A DNA stretch of 64,000 nucleotides from the NCBI RefSeq assembly GCF_017497975.1, contig NZ_JAGDEL010000027.1:1-64000 (forward strand), read 5' to 3'. Made by a program: the position numbers and the translations under genes. The notes under the pieces were generated by a model. It was not told the DNA's origin and ran no database searches. It worked only from the letters and a program-made list of their open reading frames with translations. This document shows, piece after piece, positions 45,291-54,822 of the stretch (position 1 is the first letter of the stretch; the number at the start of each line of letters is the position of its first letter). The stretch comes from Metabacillus bambusae. GTDB lineage: Bacteria > Bacillota > Bacilli > Bacillales > Bacillaceae.

Positions 45291-46883
45291 ATGATGAAGA
45301 GAAAGAAATGGAGCCTGCAAGCGACCATTACAGTTTTGGTTTGTGGTGTCGTAGCACTTTCTTTGCTCGTAACGGATTTACTAATAACTAAAACGATCGC
45401 TACGAGTATAGAAAAGAATCAGGAAGAAAAAGCAACAAATGTGGCACGTATTGTAGCACATTCACAAATTGTAATAGATGCTTTAGGTAAACAAAAACAG
45501 GAGGGTTCTATTCAAGAGTTTGCGGAAAAAACCCGCAGTCTTACTGATGTTCAATTTGTTGTCGTGATGGATATGAACGGGAATCGGAAGTCGCATCCCA
45601 ATCCAAAAAAGATTGGAAAACAGTTTATCGGGGAGGGGAAGGAGATAGCTTTAAAAGGAAGCGAACATGTCTCTGTATCAAAAGGCACATTAGGAACATC
45701 GCTTCGTTCCCTAATACCGATTTTTGATCGTACCGGTAAACAGATAGGCGTAGTAGCTGTAGGAATCTCTTTAAATGACGTAGAAAAAGCAGTAAGTCAA
45801 GGCCGTGAAAATATCTATGTAGGAACGTTATTAGGAATAGTAGCAGGTATTTTTGGGGCTGTAATCATGGCAAGGTATATTAAGAAAGTTCTTTTTGGAC
45901 TAGAGCCTTCTACTATAGCTAAGTTGCTTCAAGAGAGAGATGCGATCTTGCAATCAGTAAGGGAGGGAATTATTGCTGTTGACCAAGATTCCCGTATTAC
46001 ACTGGTAAACAAAGCGGCTTCACGATTATTTCAAAAGGCTGGATTAACACAAGAACCTCGCGGAATGAAAATGGAAGAATATCTATCTAATTCAAACCTA
46101 GGTCAGATAATAGAAACTGGGAAAACAAATCCGAACGAAGAGTTGGTATTAAATGGTATTACTTTGGTGGTAAACCGTGTACCAGTCTTTTTGAATGATA
46201 GGATAGTCGGAGCTGTTTCGACATTTCGGGATAAAACAGAAATTCAACAACTGGCTGAACAATTAACTGGTGTACGTTTGTATGCAGAGGCGCTCCGTGC
46301 ACAGTCCCATGAATTTATGAATAAACTGCACGTTATTCTGGGAATGTCACATATGGGGTATTATGACCAAATGACAAATTATATAAAAGAGTTGGTCAGT
46401 CATCGAAACAATGAAATCGGTGAAATAACGAGAAATATAAAAGATCCTGTATTAGCAGGATTTCTTATTGGGAAATTAAGCTATGCACGTGAAGCTGGTG
46501 CAGAATTACATATATCAAGTGATCGGCAGGTGCCAGAGCCTCTTCATTCCCACTTATCTCACGAGTTAATTACAATATTAGGGAATTTAATTGATAATGC
46601 CCTAGAATCAGTATCCACCTGTCCACGAAGGCAAATAGAAGTGCATTTCGACTATGGGGATGATATTTTAACTATAGATGTTAAAGACACCGGAGTCGGG
46701 ATCGAGAAGGAAACACTAAATCACATGTTTGAAAAAGGATTTTCCACTAAGGGAGAAGACCGGGGACTAGGTCTATTTTTAGTTAATCAAAGCCTGGAAA
46801 AACTTGGCGGAGAAATCGAAATTTCCTCAAAGCTATCTCAAGGAACAAGATTTGTTGTTTATATACCATACGATTGCAGGTGA
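45291..46883 (+). CDS. malK: Malate-sensing histidine kinase MalK (CitA/DcuS family)
   Basis: The 530-residue kinase has transmembrane segments at about 11-31 and 178-200 flanking an extracytoplasmic PAS-like sensor (VQFVVVMDMNGNRKSHPNPKKIGK). A cytoplasmic PAS follows (about 215-320), then an H-box QSHEFMNKLHVILGM (H340) and ATPase motifs NLIDNALESV, DTGVGIEKE and RGLGLFLVNQSLEKLGG. Length matches Bacillus MalK (YufL). The ATG at 45291 (or 45294) follows GGAGG. It pairs with the response regulator gene 7 bases downstream. Confidence 0.92.
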   Translation: MMKRKKWSLQATITVLVCGVVALSLLVTDLLITKTIATSIEKNQEEKATNVARIVAHSQIVIDALGKQKQEGSIQEFAEKTRSLTDVQFVVVMDMNGNRKSHPNPKKIGKQFIGEGKEIALKGSEHVSVSKGTLGTSLRSLIPIFDRTGKQIGVVAVGISLNDVEKAVSQGRENIYVGTLLGIVAGIFGAVIMARYIKKVLFGLEPSTIAKLLQERDAILQSVREGIIAVDQDSRITLVNKAASRLFQKAGLTQEPRGMKMEEYLSNSNLGQIIETGKTNPNEELVLNGITLVVNRVPVFLNDRIVGAVSTFRDKTEIQQLAEQLTGVRLYAEALRAQSHEFMNKLHVILGMSHMGYYDQMTNYIKELVSHRNNEIGEITRNIKDPVLAGFLIGKLSYAREAGAELHISSDRQVPEPLHSHLSHELITILGNLIDNALESVSTCPRRQIEVHFDYGDDILTIDVKDTGVGIEKETLNHMFEKGFSTKGEDRGLGLFLVNQSLEKLGGEIEISSKLSQGTRFVVYIPYDCR

Positions 46884-46890
46884 TATTAGA

Positions 46891-47598
46891 ATGATTAATG
46901 TTCTTATTGTTGAGGACGATCCGATGGTAGCAGAGTTTAATAAACGCTACCTAGAACAAGTAGGAGGCTTTCAGCTAGTTTCTGTTGTTTCTTCTACAAA
47001 TGCTGCATTACAGATATTGGAGAAACAGACAGTCGATTTACTTTTACTAGATATCTTTATGCCTGGGAAAACAGGGATAGAGTTGTTACTACATATTCGA
47101 GAAACAGGGAAGAAAGTTGATGTGATTTTTATTACAGCTGCTTCTGATAGGGATAGGATTCAAACAGCTCTGCGATACGGAGCGGTTGACTACTTAATTA
47201 AGCCCTTTGAATATGACCGATTTAATGAATCATTATCAGCCTATCGAGAGAAATTTATGTTTATGAAAAATCAGCAGGTATTAAGCCAGAAGGAGTTAGA
47301 TCGGCAAATCCTCTACAAGGAATCAAAGGTAATAGCAGAAGAGCTGCCAAAAGGATTAACCAAAAGTACGTTACAAGTAATATGGGAAACAGTTCAAAGT
47401 ATAGGACAGTCTCCTTTTTCAACGGAAGATATTGCGGCTCGTGTTGGGATCTCAAGAGTATCAGTAAGAAAGTATTTAAAATTTTTGAGCGATATAGACG
47501 CCCTTTTTGTACAAGTTCATTATGGAACAATTGGGAGACCAATTTACCAATATACCTATAATAAAGGTAAAGAAACTAGTATAAAAAACTTTCTGTAG
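46891..47598 (+). CDS. malR: Response regulator MalR
   Basis: The 235-residue protein has a receiver domain with phosphorylation site D54 (LLLLDIFMPG) and the conserved lysine in YLIKPFEYDR. Its C-terminal domain belongs to the CitB/DcuR type with helix-turn-helix TEDIAARVGISRVSVRKYLKFL. Length equals Bacillus MalR (YufM). It probably activates the symporter gene in response to malate. The frame open from 46804 is cut back to the ATG at 46891, which follows AGGTGAT. Confidence 0.93.
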   Translation: MINVLIVEDDPMVAEFNKRYLEQVGGFQLVSVVSSTNAALQILEKQTVDLLLLDIFMPGKTGIELLLHIRETGKKVDVIFITAASDRDRIQTALRYGAVDYLIKPFEYDRFNESLSAYREKFMFMKNQQVLSQKELDRQILYKESKVIAEELPKGLTKSTLQVIWETVQSIGQSPFSTEDIAARVGISRVSVRKYLKFLSDIDALFVQVHYGTIGRPIYQYTYNKGKETSIKNFL

Positions 47599-47647
47599 CC
47601 AGCCTAGATAGGCCACTAACTTATTTTAGTTGCAAAAATACAATTCT

Positions 47648-47689
47648 ACAGCCCAGTACTCGTACCATTGAGTGCTGGGCTGTTTTTGA
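47648..47689 (+). terminator. Terminator after malR (also part of a repeat family)
   Basis: ACAGCCCAGTACTC and GAGTGCTGGGCTGT form a perfect 14-base stem followed by TTTTTG. Confidence 0.9.
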
Positions 47690-47690
47690 T

Positions 47691-47735
47691 TTATTTCGAC
47701 AAATTCCAGCACACTTCGGGTGGTGACAGGCACCA
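47691..47735. repeat. TTCGGGTGGTGACAGGCACC repeat, copy 2
   Basis: The core is identical to copy 1 and is preceded by TTATTTCGACAAATTCCAGC. As in copy 1, it follows immediately on an ACAGCCC...GGGCTGT terminator. Confidence 0.85.
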
Positions 47736-47749
47736 ATAATGAGGTTTTA

Positions 47750-47782
47750 TTAAAAAAGTATTACTCATTTAAAAAAGTATTA
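47750..47782 (+). promoter_or_regulatory. Two direct repeats of TTAAAAAAGTATTA
   Basis: TTAAAAAAGTATTA occurs at 47750-47763 and again at 47769-47782, 19 bases apart start to start. The same motif lies upstream of the GH105 gene at 52519. Spacing near two helical turns fits a regulator operator. Confidence 0.5.
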
Positions 47783-47908
47783 TCCCCTCACTTCCTTTGT
47801 CAAAAATGTACTATTGTTGTAAATATCTGAAGGTATTAACTTAAAAGAGAGAAAATCTATTATACCTCGTCTTTTGGTGATTTTTGAATTAATGAATACG
47901 ATAAAGAG

Positions 47909-48064
47909 GTGAGACAATCTGTAACATGGGAAAATTCAAAAATCAAAATTGTTGATTGGAAGAATCAGAGATATCATCCCAAAATTGTTGAAATGGTTAA
48001 AAAAGATGTCCTTCACTTTTCTATTTGCTATACAAGGGATGACAGTTCTTTATTTGTCAAATGA
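47909..48064 (+). CDS. Unidentified 51-residue ORF, possible gene remnant
   Basis: From GTG at 47909 an open frame gives a protein-like sequence including KIVDWKNQRYHPKIVEMVKK and ends SSLFVK. No family is recognised and no well-placed ribosome site precedes it. It could be the tail of a lost gene upstream of the oxidoreductase gene. The rest of 47599-48125 holds the terminator and repeats listed separately. Confidence 0.2.
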   Translation: MRQSVTWENSKIKIVDWKNQRYHPKIVEMVKKDVLHFSICYTRDDSSLFVK

Positions 48065-48125
48065 CCGGTATAAAAAATCAAATGGGACAATGATTTTGTT
48101 CCTTCAAAATAAAGGGGAGAAAATA

Positions 48126-49406
48126 ATGAAGAAATATGTATTAGTTGGAACTGGTGGAAGAGCTGAATTTTTCTATGGAGCAATTGTTAGAGATTTTAAT
48201 GAAACTTGTAATCTAGTGGCTTTCTGTGATTTGAATCAAACGAGAATGGATTATGCTAATCGTTTACTAGAAGAAAGATACAATCATTCTAAAATTAACA
48301 CATACTTACACACTGATTTTGAAAAAATGATTACTTTAGAAAAACCGGATACGGTAGTCGTTACTACTGTTGACCGTACACACCATACGTACATTATTAA
48401 AGCATTGGAATTAGGCTGTGATGTTGTTACGGAAAAACCAATGACAGTGGACGCTGAAAAATGCCAAGCTATTATTGATGCGACTAACAGAACTGGAAAA
48501 GAAGTTCGCGTTGCTTTCAACTATCGATATGCACCACACAATACTAAAATTCGTGAGCTAATTATGAATGATGTGATTGGCCAAGTAAATTCCGTTAATT
48601 TTGAGTGGGCGCTAGATACGCAGCATGGTGCAGACTATTTCCGTAGATGGCACCGCGATAAGCGCAATAGTGGTGGATTACTTGTTCACAAATCAACGCA
48701 CCACTTTGACTTAGTGAACTTTTGGCTAGATACAAAGCCAGAAACGGTTTATGCATCTGGAGGGCTCCGTTTCTATGGTAGAGAAAATGCCGAATCTAGA
48801 GGCGTTACGCAATTTTATCAACGTGCATATGGAAGTGAGTATGCGAAGGATGATCCATTCGCAATTGACTTGGAAGGTAATGAGCACTTAAAGTCGTTAT
48901 ATTTGGATGCGGAAAAAGAAGATGGTTACCAACGTGACCAAAGTGTTTTCGGAGATGGAATTAATATCGAAGATACACTTGGTGTTATGGTAACCTACAA
49001 AAACAAAGCAATCTTAAACTATTCTCTAAACGCTTATTTACCATGGGAAGGCTACATTGTTTCCATTAACGGTACAAAAGGAAGAATCGAAGTTCGCATT
49101 CGTGAACAGTCTTACATAAATTCGGGTGGTAGCAAGGATGACGAGGGAAAAGTAAAAGAGAAATCAATCATTGTTATGCCAATGTTTGGTCAGCCCTATG
49201 AAGTTGATGTTGTCGAAGGAAAAGGTGGACACGGTGGTGGAGATCCTGTCCTTTTACAAGATATTTTTGGGACTCCAGTTGAAGACGAATTCAAACGGGC
49301 AGCCTCTCATGTTGATGGGGCGATGTCCATTTTAACTGGAATTGCAGGAAACATCTCTCTAAACACAGGTCAAGCAGTAAAAGTAGACGAACTAATTAAG
49401 TTATAA
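48126..49406 (+). CDS. Gfo/Idh/MocA oxidoreductase, large type
   Basis: The 426-residue protein has N-terminal GTGGRAEFFYG, EKP motif VVTEKPMTVD, YRYAPHN and the active-site segment GGLLVHKSTHHFDLVNFW. It is longer than the four copies at 20-32 kb, with an insertion around residues 210-270 rich in acidic and aromatic residues. It probably oxidises a rhamnose- or uronate-containing sugar, by analogy with similar proteins next to rhamnosidases. AAAGGGGAG precedes the ATG at 48126; the frame open from 47949 lacks family features before it. Confidence 0.85.
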   Translation: MKKYVLVGTGGRAEFFYGAIVRDFNETCNLVAFCDLNQTRMDYANRLLEERYNHSKINTYLHTDFEKMITLEKPDTVVVTTVDRTHHTYIIKALELGCDVVTEKPMTVDAEKCQAIIDATNRTGKEVRVAFNYRYAPHNTKIRELIMNDVIGQVNSVNFEWALDTQHGADYFRRWHRDKRNSGGLLVHKSTHHFDLVNFWLDTKPETVYASGGLRFYGRENAESRGVTQFYQRAYGSEYAKDDPFAIDLEGNEHLKSLYLDAEKEDGYQRDQSVFGDGINIEDTLGVMVTYKNKAILNYSLNAYLPWEGYIVSINGTKGRIEVRIREQSYINSGGSKDDEGKVKEKSIIVMPMFGQPYEVDVVEGKGGHGGGDPVLLQDIFGTPVEDEFKRAASHVDGAMSILTGIAGNISLNTGQAVKVDELIKL

Positions 49407-49507
49407 GATGATTTAAAGAAGAGACACGGATTCAGGCAGCTTAGGTGATTGGACAAGAAGGGATATGTTCCAGAATTAACACAATTTAGAGGGGTGTGGA
49501 AAAAGTG

Positions 49508-51958
49508 ATGGACTCGTTGCAACAGCAATTCTTGCATCCTCCAGAAGAATTCACTCCGATTCCTTTCTGGTTTTGGAATGATGACTTAACGAAAGAGGAA
49601 ATAACTAGACAAATTAACGATTTCTATGACAAAGGTGTAACGGGATTTGTTTTACATCCAAGGATTGGGGTTCCAGAGGAAATCGTTTATTTATCGGATT
49701 ATTTCATGGAATTGGTCCAAACGGCCGTAGAAGAAGCAAAACGGTTGGGGATGTTGGTTATTTTATACGATGAAGCAATGTATCCTTCTGGGTCAGCCAA
49801 AGGATTAGTCGTTAAGGATAATCCGGAATATGCAAGTAGAGGCTTAAAAATGATCGAGTATCCTTGTAACAGGGATAATGAAATAAATATAGATTTATTG
49901 GAGGGAGACTCATTTGTTTCGGCTCAAGCAGTTAAAAAGCTATCACTGGAAGCAATCGATTCATCGACATCCCTGGTGTTAGATTGCGTAAATGGAAGAG
50001 TGTCGTTTCGCACTCCAGATGACGATAACTGGTCCATTCTCGTGTTCATCGAAACGTATTCGGGTGGAAATATCCGTGGTATCCATTTTGGTGAAGACGA
50101 TGGTGAAGAGAATGCACCAGCATCTGCTGATTTACTAAATCCTGATGCAGTGGCAAAATTTATTCGAATCACACATGATAGGTACTACGAAAAGTTAAAA
50201 AGCTATTTCGGAAATACGGTCATTGCTATGTTCACCGATGAGCCAGATATTTTGGGGAGAGGTTCTGCACGGGATTTGAAGCCTTGGACCAGAGATTTTC
50301 TCAGCTTTTATAAACAGCATGGAAATGTGGAGGAGCATTTGGCCTCTTTGTGGTTTGATGCCGGAGATGAAACAGAAACAAATAGAAGAAACTATCGAAA
50401 GACCGTCAATAAAAGACTAACCGAAGCTTACTATAAGCAGATCAGTGACTGGTGTACAAGCCACGATATTGCCCTAACAGGTCATCCAGCGAGAAGTGAT
50501 GACATTGGCTTACTCGATCATTTTCAAATCCCTGGTCAGGATGTCGTGTGGCGTTGGGTTGCACCAGAGGATGGAAAGGCTTTGGAAGGGGAACACTCTA
50601 CAGCCGGAAAGTGCTCAGCCGACGCAGCTAGGCATAGAGGAAGACGAAGAAACCTGAATGAATTTTTAGGAGTTTGTAGTAAAGAAAGTCCATGGGCACT
50701 TACTCCAGGAGACATGAAGTGGTATATAGATTGGCTGCTAGTCAGGGGTGTCAACCTTCTTAGTCCACACGCCTTTTATTATTCGATTGATGGAGAACGG
50801 AGAAGTCACGAACGCCCACCAGATGTTGGTCCCAATAACCTATGGTGGCCGTATTACAAACAATTTGCCCAATACATGAAGCGTCTTAGCTGGTTAATGA
50901 CCGATAGCACGAATCAAACGGCTGTAGCTATTTTGTGTGTGGAAGATCATTTACCATGGAAGATTGTAAAACCGCTATTTGAAAATCAAGTTGAATTCAA
51001 TTATCTTGAGGAAACTTTGTTTTTATCATCTAGTTATCTAAGGGATGGGAAACTAGAGATCGCGAGTCAATCCTATCAAACTATGGTTATTGAGGATACA
51101 TCAAAACTCGAATCCGCTGTAATAGATAAGCTGGAAAATTTCCTTCAAAGTGGAGGTGAGGTCGTCGTTCTGACGGATGAACATGAACCTTTACCGGTTA
51201 ATGGGGCAAAAGCTATTCAAAGGCCAGAAGATATCGTTGATACACTATCTCAAATTCACCGTGAAGAAGTGGCGATCTCACCTGCCAGCAAGGGGATAAG
51301 AGTTAGTAAGATCGTTAAAGATTGTCAGCTTTTTTATTTTTTCGTCAATGAAGGTGAAGAAAACTATGAAGGGACTTTCCGCCTGAAAGAAGAAGGAAGT
51401 GTTGAAAAATGGGATGCATGGACAGGGGAGATCGAACAAGTAACCCTTCAACGTCAAAGTAGTGAATTAGTTGCTCCATTGATTGTCGAACGTAGATCTT
51501 CGATTGTGTATTGGGTCGATACTAATCAAATGCCTTTGATTAACGAAGCAGTTATTCCGAGCTTTAGAACGGAAATCTTAGAGCTTAATCATAATTGGAT
51601 AATTGATAACAAGCGAAATCTCTCATTGGAATCCTGGCTTCATTGGGATGGCATGGAATCCTTCTCGGGAACGGTAATCTATGAGAATCAATTTACTATA
51701 GAAGAAATGAATTCAATTACAAGAGTCTACCTAGATCTTGGAGAAGTGTATGAAATCGTAAAGGTGTCAGTAAATGAACATGAGGTTGGTGTGAAAATGT
51801 GGGCACCTTATCGCCTTGAAGTTAATCCAGCTTATCTTATAAAAGGTGTTAATAAACTGACTGTGGATGTCACTAACAATCGAGCAAATGAAATGGATGA
51901 TGCGCGTCTAACTTCTGGATTACTTGGTACAGTTTCACTTCGGATCTGCTACAAGTAG
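49508..51958 (+). CDS. Glycoside hydrolase, GH106-like alpha-L-rhamnosidase candidate
   Basis: The 816-residue protein has the N-terminal motif of GH106-like proteins (PIPFWFWNDDLTKEEI, then GVTGFVLHPRIG) and a TIM-barrel-like catalytic region with acidic candidates in YDEAMYPSGSA and FTDEPD. A C-terminal beta-sandwich of sugar-binding type follows (about 700-815: VYLDLGEVYEIVKVSVNEHEVG, then WAPYRLEV). No signal peptide is seen, so it is cytoplasmic. Probable role is cleavage of rhamnosyl linkages, but assignment to GH106 is by recognition only. GTG at 49505 or ATG at 49508 may be used after GAGGGGTG. It is about 100 bases downstream of the oxidoreductase gene. Confidence 0.75.
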   Translation: MDSLQQQFLHPPEEFTPIPFWFWNDDLTKEEITRQINDFYDKGVTGFVLHPRIGVPEEIVYLSDYFMELVQTAVEEAKRLGMLVILYDEAMYPSGSAKGLVVKDNPEYASRGLKMIEYPCNRDNEINIDLLEGDSFVSAQAVKKLSLEAIDSSTSLVLDCVNGRVSFRTPDDDNWSILVFIETYSGGNIRGIHFGEDDGEENAPASADLLNPDAVAKFIRITHDRYYEKLKSYFGNTVIAMFTDEPDILGRGSARDLKPWTRDFLSFYKQHGNVEEHLASLWFDAGDETETNRRNYRKTVNKRLTEAYYKQISDWCTSHDIALTGHPARSDDIGLLDHFQIPGQDVVWRWVAPEDGKALEGEHSTAGKCSADAARHRGRRRNLNEFLGVCSKESPWALTPGDMKWYIDWLLVRGVNLLSPHAFYYSIDGERRSHERPPDVGPNNLWWPYYKQFAQYMKRLSWLMTDSTNQTAVAILCVEDHLPWKIVKPLFENQVEFNYLEETLFLSSSYLRDGKLEIASQSYQTMVIEDTSKLESAVIDKLENFLQSGGEVVVLTDEHEPLPVNGAKAIQRPEDIVDTLSQIHREEVAISPASKGIRVSKIVKDCQLFYFFVNEGEENYEGTFRLKEEGSVEKWDAWTGEIEQVTLQRQSSELVAPLIVERRSSIVYWVDTNQMPLINEAVIPSFRTEILELNHNWIIDNKRNLSLESWLHWDGMESFSGTVIYENQFTIEEMNSITRVYLDLGEVYEIVKVSVNEHEVGVKMWAPYRLEVNPAYLIKGVNKLTVDVTNNRANEMDDARLTSGLLGTVSLRICYK

Positions 51959-51981
51959 GCCATGCAATGGTAAATCATTAA

Positions 51982-52107
51982 CCGTTAAATTTTGAAAGAC
52001 AGCAAGTGCAAGAAGCATTTAATGGAGCTATCGAAGTAGAACTCCTTGTCTATTTAAACAATGGTAGTGTCTTTTTCGGAAGAGATTCCATTCAAGTGAT
52101 CCATTAA
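51982..52107 (+). pseudogene. C-terminal remnant of a lost gene
   Basis: A 41-codon open stretch without start reads PLNFERQQVQEAFNGAIEVE to FFGRDSIQVIH and ends in TAA. It looks like the last beta-strands of a carbohydrate-active enzyme. It directly follows the GH106-like gene and is followed by a good terminator. Confidence 0.4.
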
Positions 52108-52116
52108 AAGTATATT

Positions 52117-52154
52117 AAAAGTCGGGTTCCTCAAAGGTAACTCGACTTTTAGCT
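52117..52154 (+). terminator. Terminator after the GH106-like gene and remnant
   Basis: AAAAGTCG and CGACTTTT form a stem followed by TAGCTATT; no long T-run beyond the stem itself. Confidence 0.6.
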
Positions 52155-52245
52155 ATTAATATAAGCGGTTTCCCAGGAAATTAGGAGAGTATTGTTAACT
52201 TAAGAATAACTATTTTTTCATTTTAGAAAAAAGTAAAAAATGAAC

Positions 52246-52321
52246 AAAAAAGTATTATCAAAAAATAAAGTCATATTAAAAAAGTATTGTTGTTGGAAAC
52301 GTTCTTAAAAAGTATATTAAG
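52246..52321 (+). promoter_or_regulatory. Cluster of AAAAAAGTATTA-type repeats
   Basis: AAAAAAGTATTAT (52246-52258), TTAAAAAAGTATTG (52276-52289) and TTAAAAAGTATATTA (52305-52319) share the motif found upstream of 48126. A cre-like GGAAACGTTCTT lies between the second and third. Confidence 0.5.
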
Positions 52322-52472
52322 GAAAAAAAGAAAGGAGGAAATCGATAGTTCAAATGAGGGCGTTATGTTAACAAATTCTAGTTTTCAACCTAATAGATTT
52401 AAGAATCCTGACTCGGCCTTTCGCATTCATCCTTTTTGGTTTTATCCACATTGGGTAAGGGAGAATAATTGA
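52287..52472 (+). pseudogene. N-terminal remnant of a GH106-like gene
   Basis: The short frame contains FKNPDSAFRIHPFWFYPHW, clearly related to the start of the GH106-like protein (HPPEEFTPIPFWFWND), and then stops. It is a truncated paralogue, with the rest of the gene lost. An AAAGGAGG site lies within the frame, and the ATG at 52366 is the most likely original start. Confidence 0.45.
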
Positions 52473-52518
52473 AAATAGAACTAAAAGAAAAATGAAAAGA
52501 TAAAAGGGAGTGAAACAC

Positions 52519-54714
52519 TTGTCATCCTATTTTCATCAAAATGAAAGTATCTATTCAAAGTTTCGTAATCATGTAGAACCAATCGTAGAAACCATTACAT
52601 GCCGTTATATTGGCAGTAACCCGCCTCATCCATTTACGTTTAGAGCTTTTTGTAAAAAGGGTTTTTTACGTTGCAGTGATTACCGTTACTACTTTGATCT
52701 TGCTGATCGGTTTCCTAAAGCTCGGAATGGTCAATTTGTTTATACTTGGGCAAAATTATGGAGTGATAAACAAAAGGAGGTTACGTTAAATGTAACCTGT
52801 TTCGGACCTGTTCGTATTTATGTAAACAGTGAGTTGACCTTTAAATCTAGCATAGTGGAGGAACTAGATTCAAAAAGAAAAACGAATATAAATGTCATGC
52901 TTCAAGAGGGTTGGAATCATGTGATTTTACAATTTATAAAGACACCTTCAGGTTTTGGAGGGATTTTCGGAACAGGAAGATTTAAACGTTTTCCGTTTCA
53001 CTTTTTATCACCTTCAGAGGAACGGCAAGGTCAAGAGGGCTGGATTTATACGGAGCCACTTGAAATAGAATTGGAAACGCTACCTTCTGAGGATTCATGT
53101 GAATCGTCATTTGATGTGAAGTGGTATCCTTATCTTGATCATATCGAAACCTCTAAATCCTCACAATTGACAAGCTTGTTTGGTGAACAAAGGGATAGAG
53201 TAGCAATTGCTTGGACAAAGATATCCAGTCAAAATCCCGGTACTCAATCATATACGCTCCATGGGGAAAATAATGGTGAGATCGAAATTTTTCTTAATAA
53301 AGCTTGTGTTTATCAGTCTAAAAAAAGTGATTCTTTTCAAGTGGAGGTTGAACTTCCATATGGTGAACATGATTTCGTTGTAAAAAGCGTCTGTCATGAT
53401 AATTTGTGGGGATTTCAGTTTCAAGATAAAAAAGATGATGGTATTCACTTCTCGCTCCCTGTACCTGTGGAAGGGGCTAGGGACAATTGGCTGTATGCAG
53501 GAAGTTTTCCTAAGGACAAATCGATTGACCTGTCAGACCTGTTAAGAGTTGATACATTATTTAAACAGGAAAACGGTGAAACATATTGGCGATTAGACAT
53601 GCCAGATTCATGGGTTCGTCCATATCTCGAAAATCCACTGTTTGGGAAATGGGATTATCCACTTGGTGTTACTTTATATGGGCTTTTACAAACAGGGGAG
53701 GAGCTAAATCGAAAGGATATTGTTGACTATGCCTTGAAGCATATCGAGACATGCACATCCTTTTATAAGTATTCTCTTTGGGATCGCGAGCAATATGGAG
53801 CAGCTAGTGTGAATACACAATTATCAGCAATAGACAGCCTAGATGATTGTGGTTCATTTGGCGCCACCATGCTAGTAGCACAGACTATGGGCGAGCTTCG
53901 TGATACTAATGTGATTTCTAATGATATCGCAAACTATATTACTCAAATTCAAGACCGACTTCCAGATCAGACTCTGTATCGGAAATTTGGTAGTGTTCAG
54001 CTGATGATGGATACGATCTGGTGTGATGATCTATATATGAGCACACCGTTTTTATGTAGGTATTATGAAAAAACAGGAGAGCTGAAATATTTAGATGACG
54101 CTGTAAATCAATTTTTACTATACAAAGAGTATTTGTATATTCCGGAAAAAAAGATTATGTCACATGTCTATGACTTTAAATTTAACACGGCTACTCAAGT
54201 TCCATGGGGGCGTGGAAATGGATGGGTTATTTTTTCTCTTTCTGAACTATTGGCAATTTTACCAGTTAACCACGAAAAACGAGAAGAACTTCTCACGTTC
54301 TTTTGTGAGTTAGCAGAGGGGTATTTAGCATTGCAAGGCGTAAATGGTTTGTGGCATCAGGTGTTGACAGATCCAGAATCTTACGAGGAATCTTCCTGTA
54401 CATCTATGTTTATTTACGCATTTTCAAGAGGGATTCGCTACGGATGGCTAAAAGAGCAAGAAACATACATAAAAGCAGTATTTCGAGGCTGGGAAGGTCT
54501 TTCAAAAAAAGCGATTGATCAAAACGGAAATGTATATGGTGTATGTCAAGGATCAGGGTACTCATTTACAGCTGATTATTACAAACATGATTTGACATGG
54601 ATATTAAATGATACACATGGTATTGGGATAGTCTTGCTCTCAGGTATTGAAACAATTAAATTACAAAAATGGTTATCTCAAACAAACAAAAATCAGGCTA
54701 CGGTAAAAAGGTAA
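52519..54714 (+). CDS. Large GH105-type hydrolase with duplicated N-terminal beta domains
   Basis: The C-terminal half of the 731-residue protein (about 365-720) is a GH105-like alpha/alpha barrel with catalytic motif TIWCDDLYMSTPF (D503), WGRGNGWVIFSLSELL and GLWHQVLTDPESYEESSCTSMF. The N-terminal part holds two similar beta-sandwich-like modules, each with a TWxK start, an IxVN/IFLN core and a closing GWIY or NWLY stretch (about 60-185 and 235-345). No signal peptide. It probably hydrates an unsaturated uronyl residue on a branched pectic or glycosaminoglycan-like fragment. AAAAGGGAG supports TTG at 52519; GTG at 52510 overlaps it. Confidence 0.8.
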   Translation: MSSYFHQNESIYSKFRNHVEPIVETITCRYIGSNPPHPFTFRAFCKKGFLRCSDYRYYFDLADRFPKARNGQFVYTWAKLWSDKQKEVTLNVTCFGPVRIYVNSELTFKSSIVEELDSKRKTNINVMLQEGWNHVILQFIKTPSGFGGIFGTGRFKRFPFHFLSPSEERQGQEGWIYTEPLEIELETLPSEDSCESSFDVKWYPYLDHIETSKSSQLTSLFGEQRDRVAIAWTKISSQNPGTQSYTLHGENNGEIEIFLNKACVYQSKKSDSFQVEVELPYGEHDFVVKSVCHDNLWGFQFQDKKDDGIHFSLPVPVEGARDNWLYAGSFPKDKSIDLSDLLRVDTLFKQENGETYWRLDMPDSWVRPYLENPLFGKWDYPLGVTLYGLLQTGEELNRKDIVDYALKHIETCTSFYKYSLWDREQYGAASVNTQLSAIDSLDDCGSFGATMLVAQTMGELRDTNVISNDIANYITQIQDRLPDQTLYRKFGSVQLMMDTIWCDDLYMSTPFLCRYYEKTGELKYLDDAVNQFLLYKEYLYIPEKKIMSHVYDFKFNTATQVPWGRGNGWVIFSLSELLAILPVNHEKREELLTFFCELAEGYLALQGVNGLWHQVLTDPESYEESSCTSMFIYAFSRGIRYGWLKEQETYIKAVFRGWEGLSKKAIDQNGNVYGVCQGSGYSFTADYYKHDLTWILNDTHGIGIVLLSGIETIKLQKWLSQTNKNQATVKR

Positions 54715-54822
54715 TCATCGAATAAGCAAAAGAACTATTTGTAAAATGTTCCTGAATACACAAAAATATTTAGAAGGCTGGGATTTGGAGCAAAAAGTTA
54801 CAAGTTAACAATAGATGTTTTT

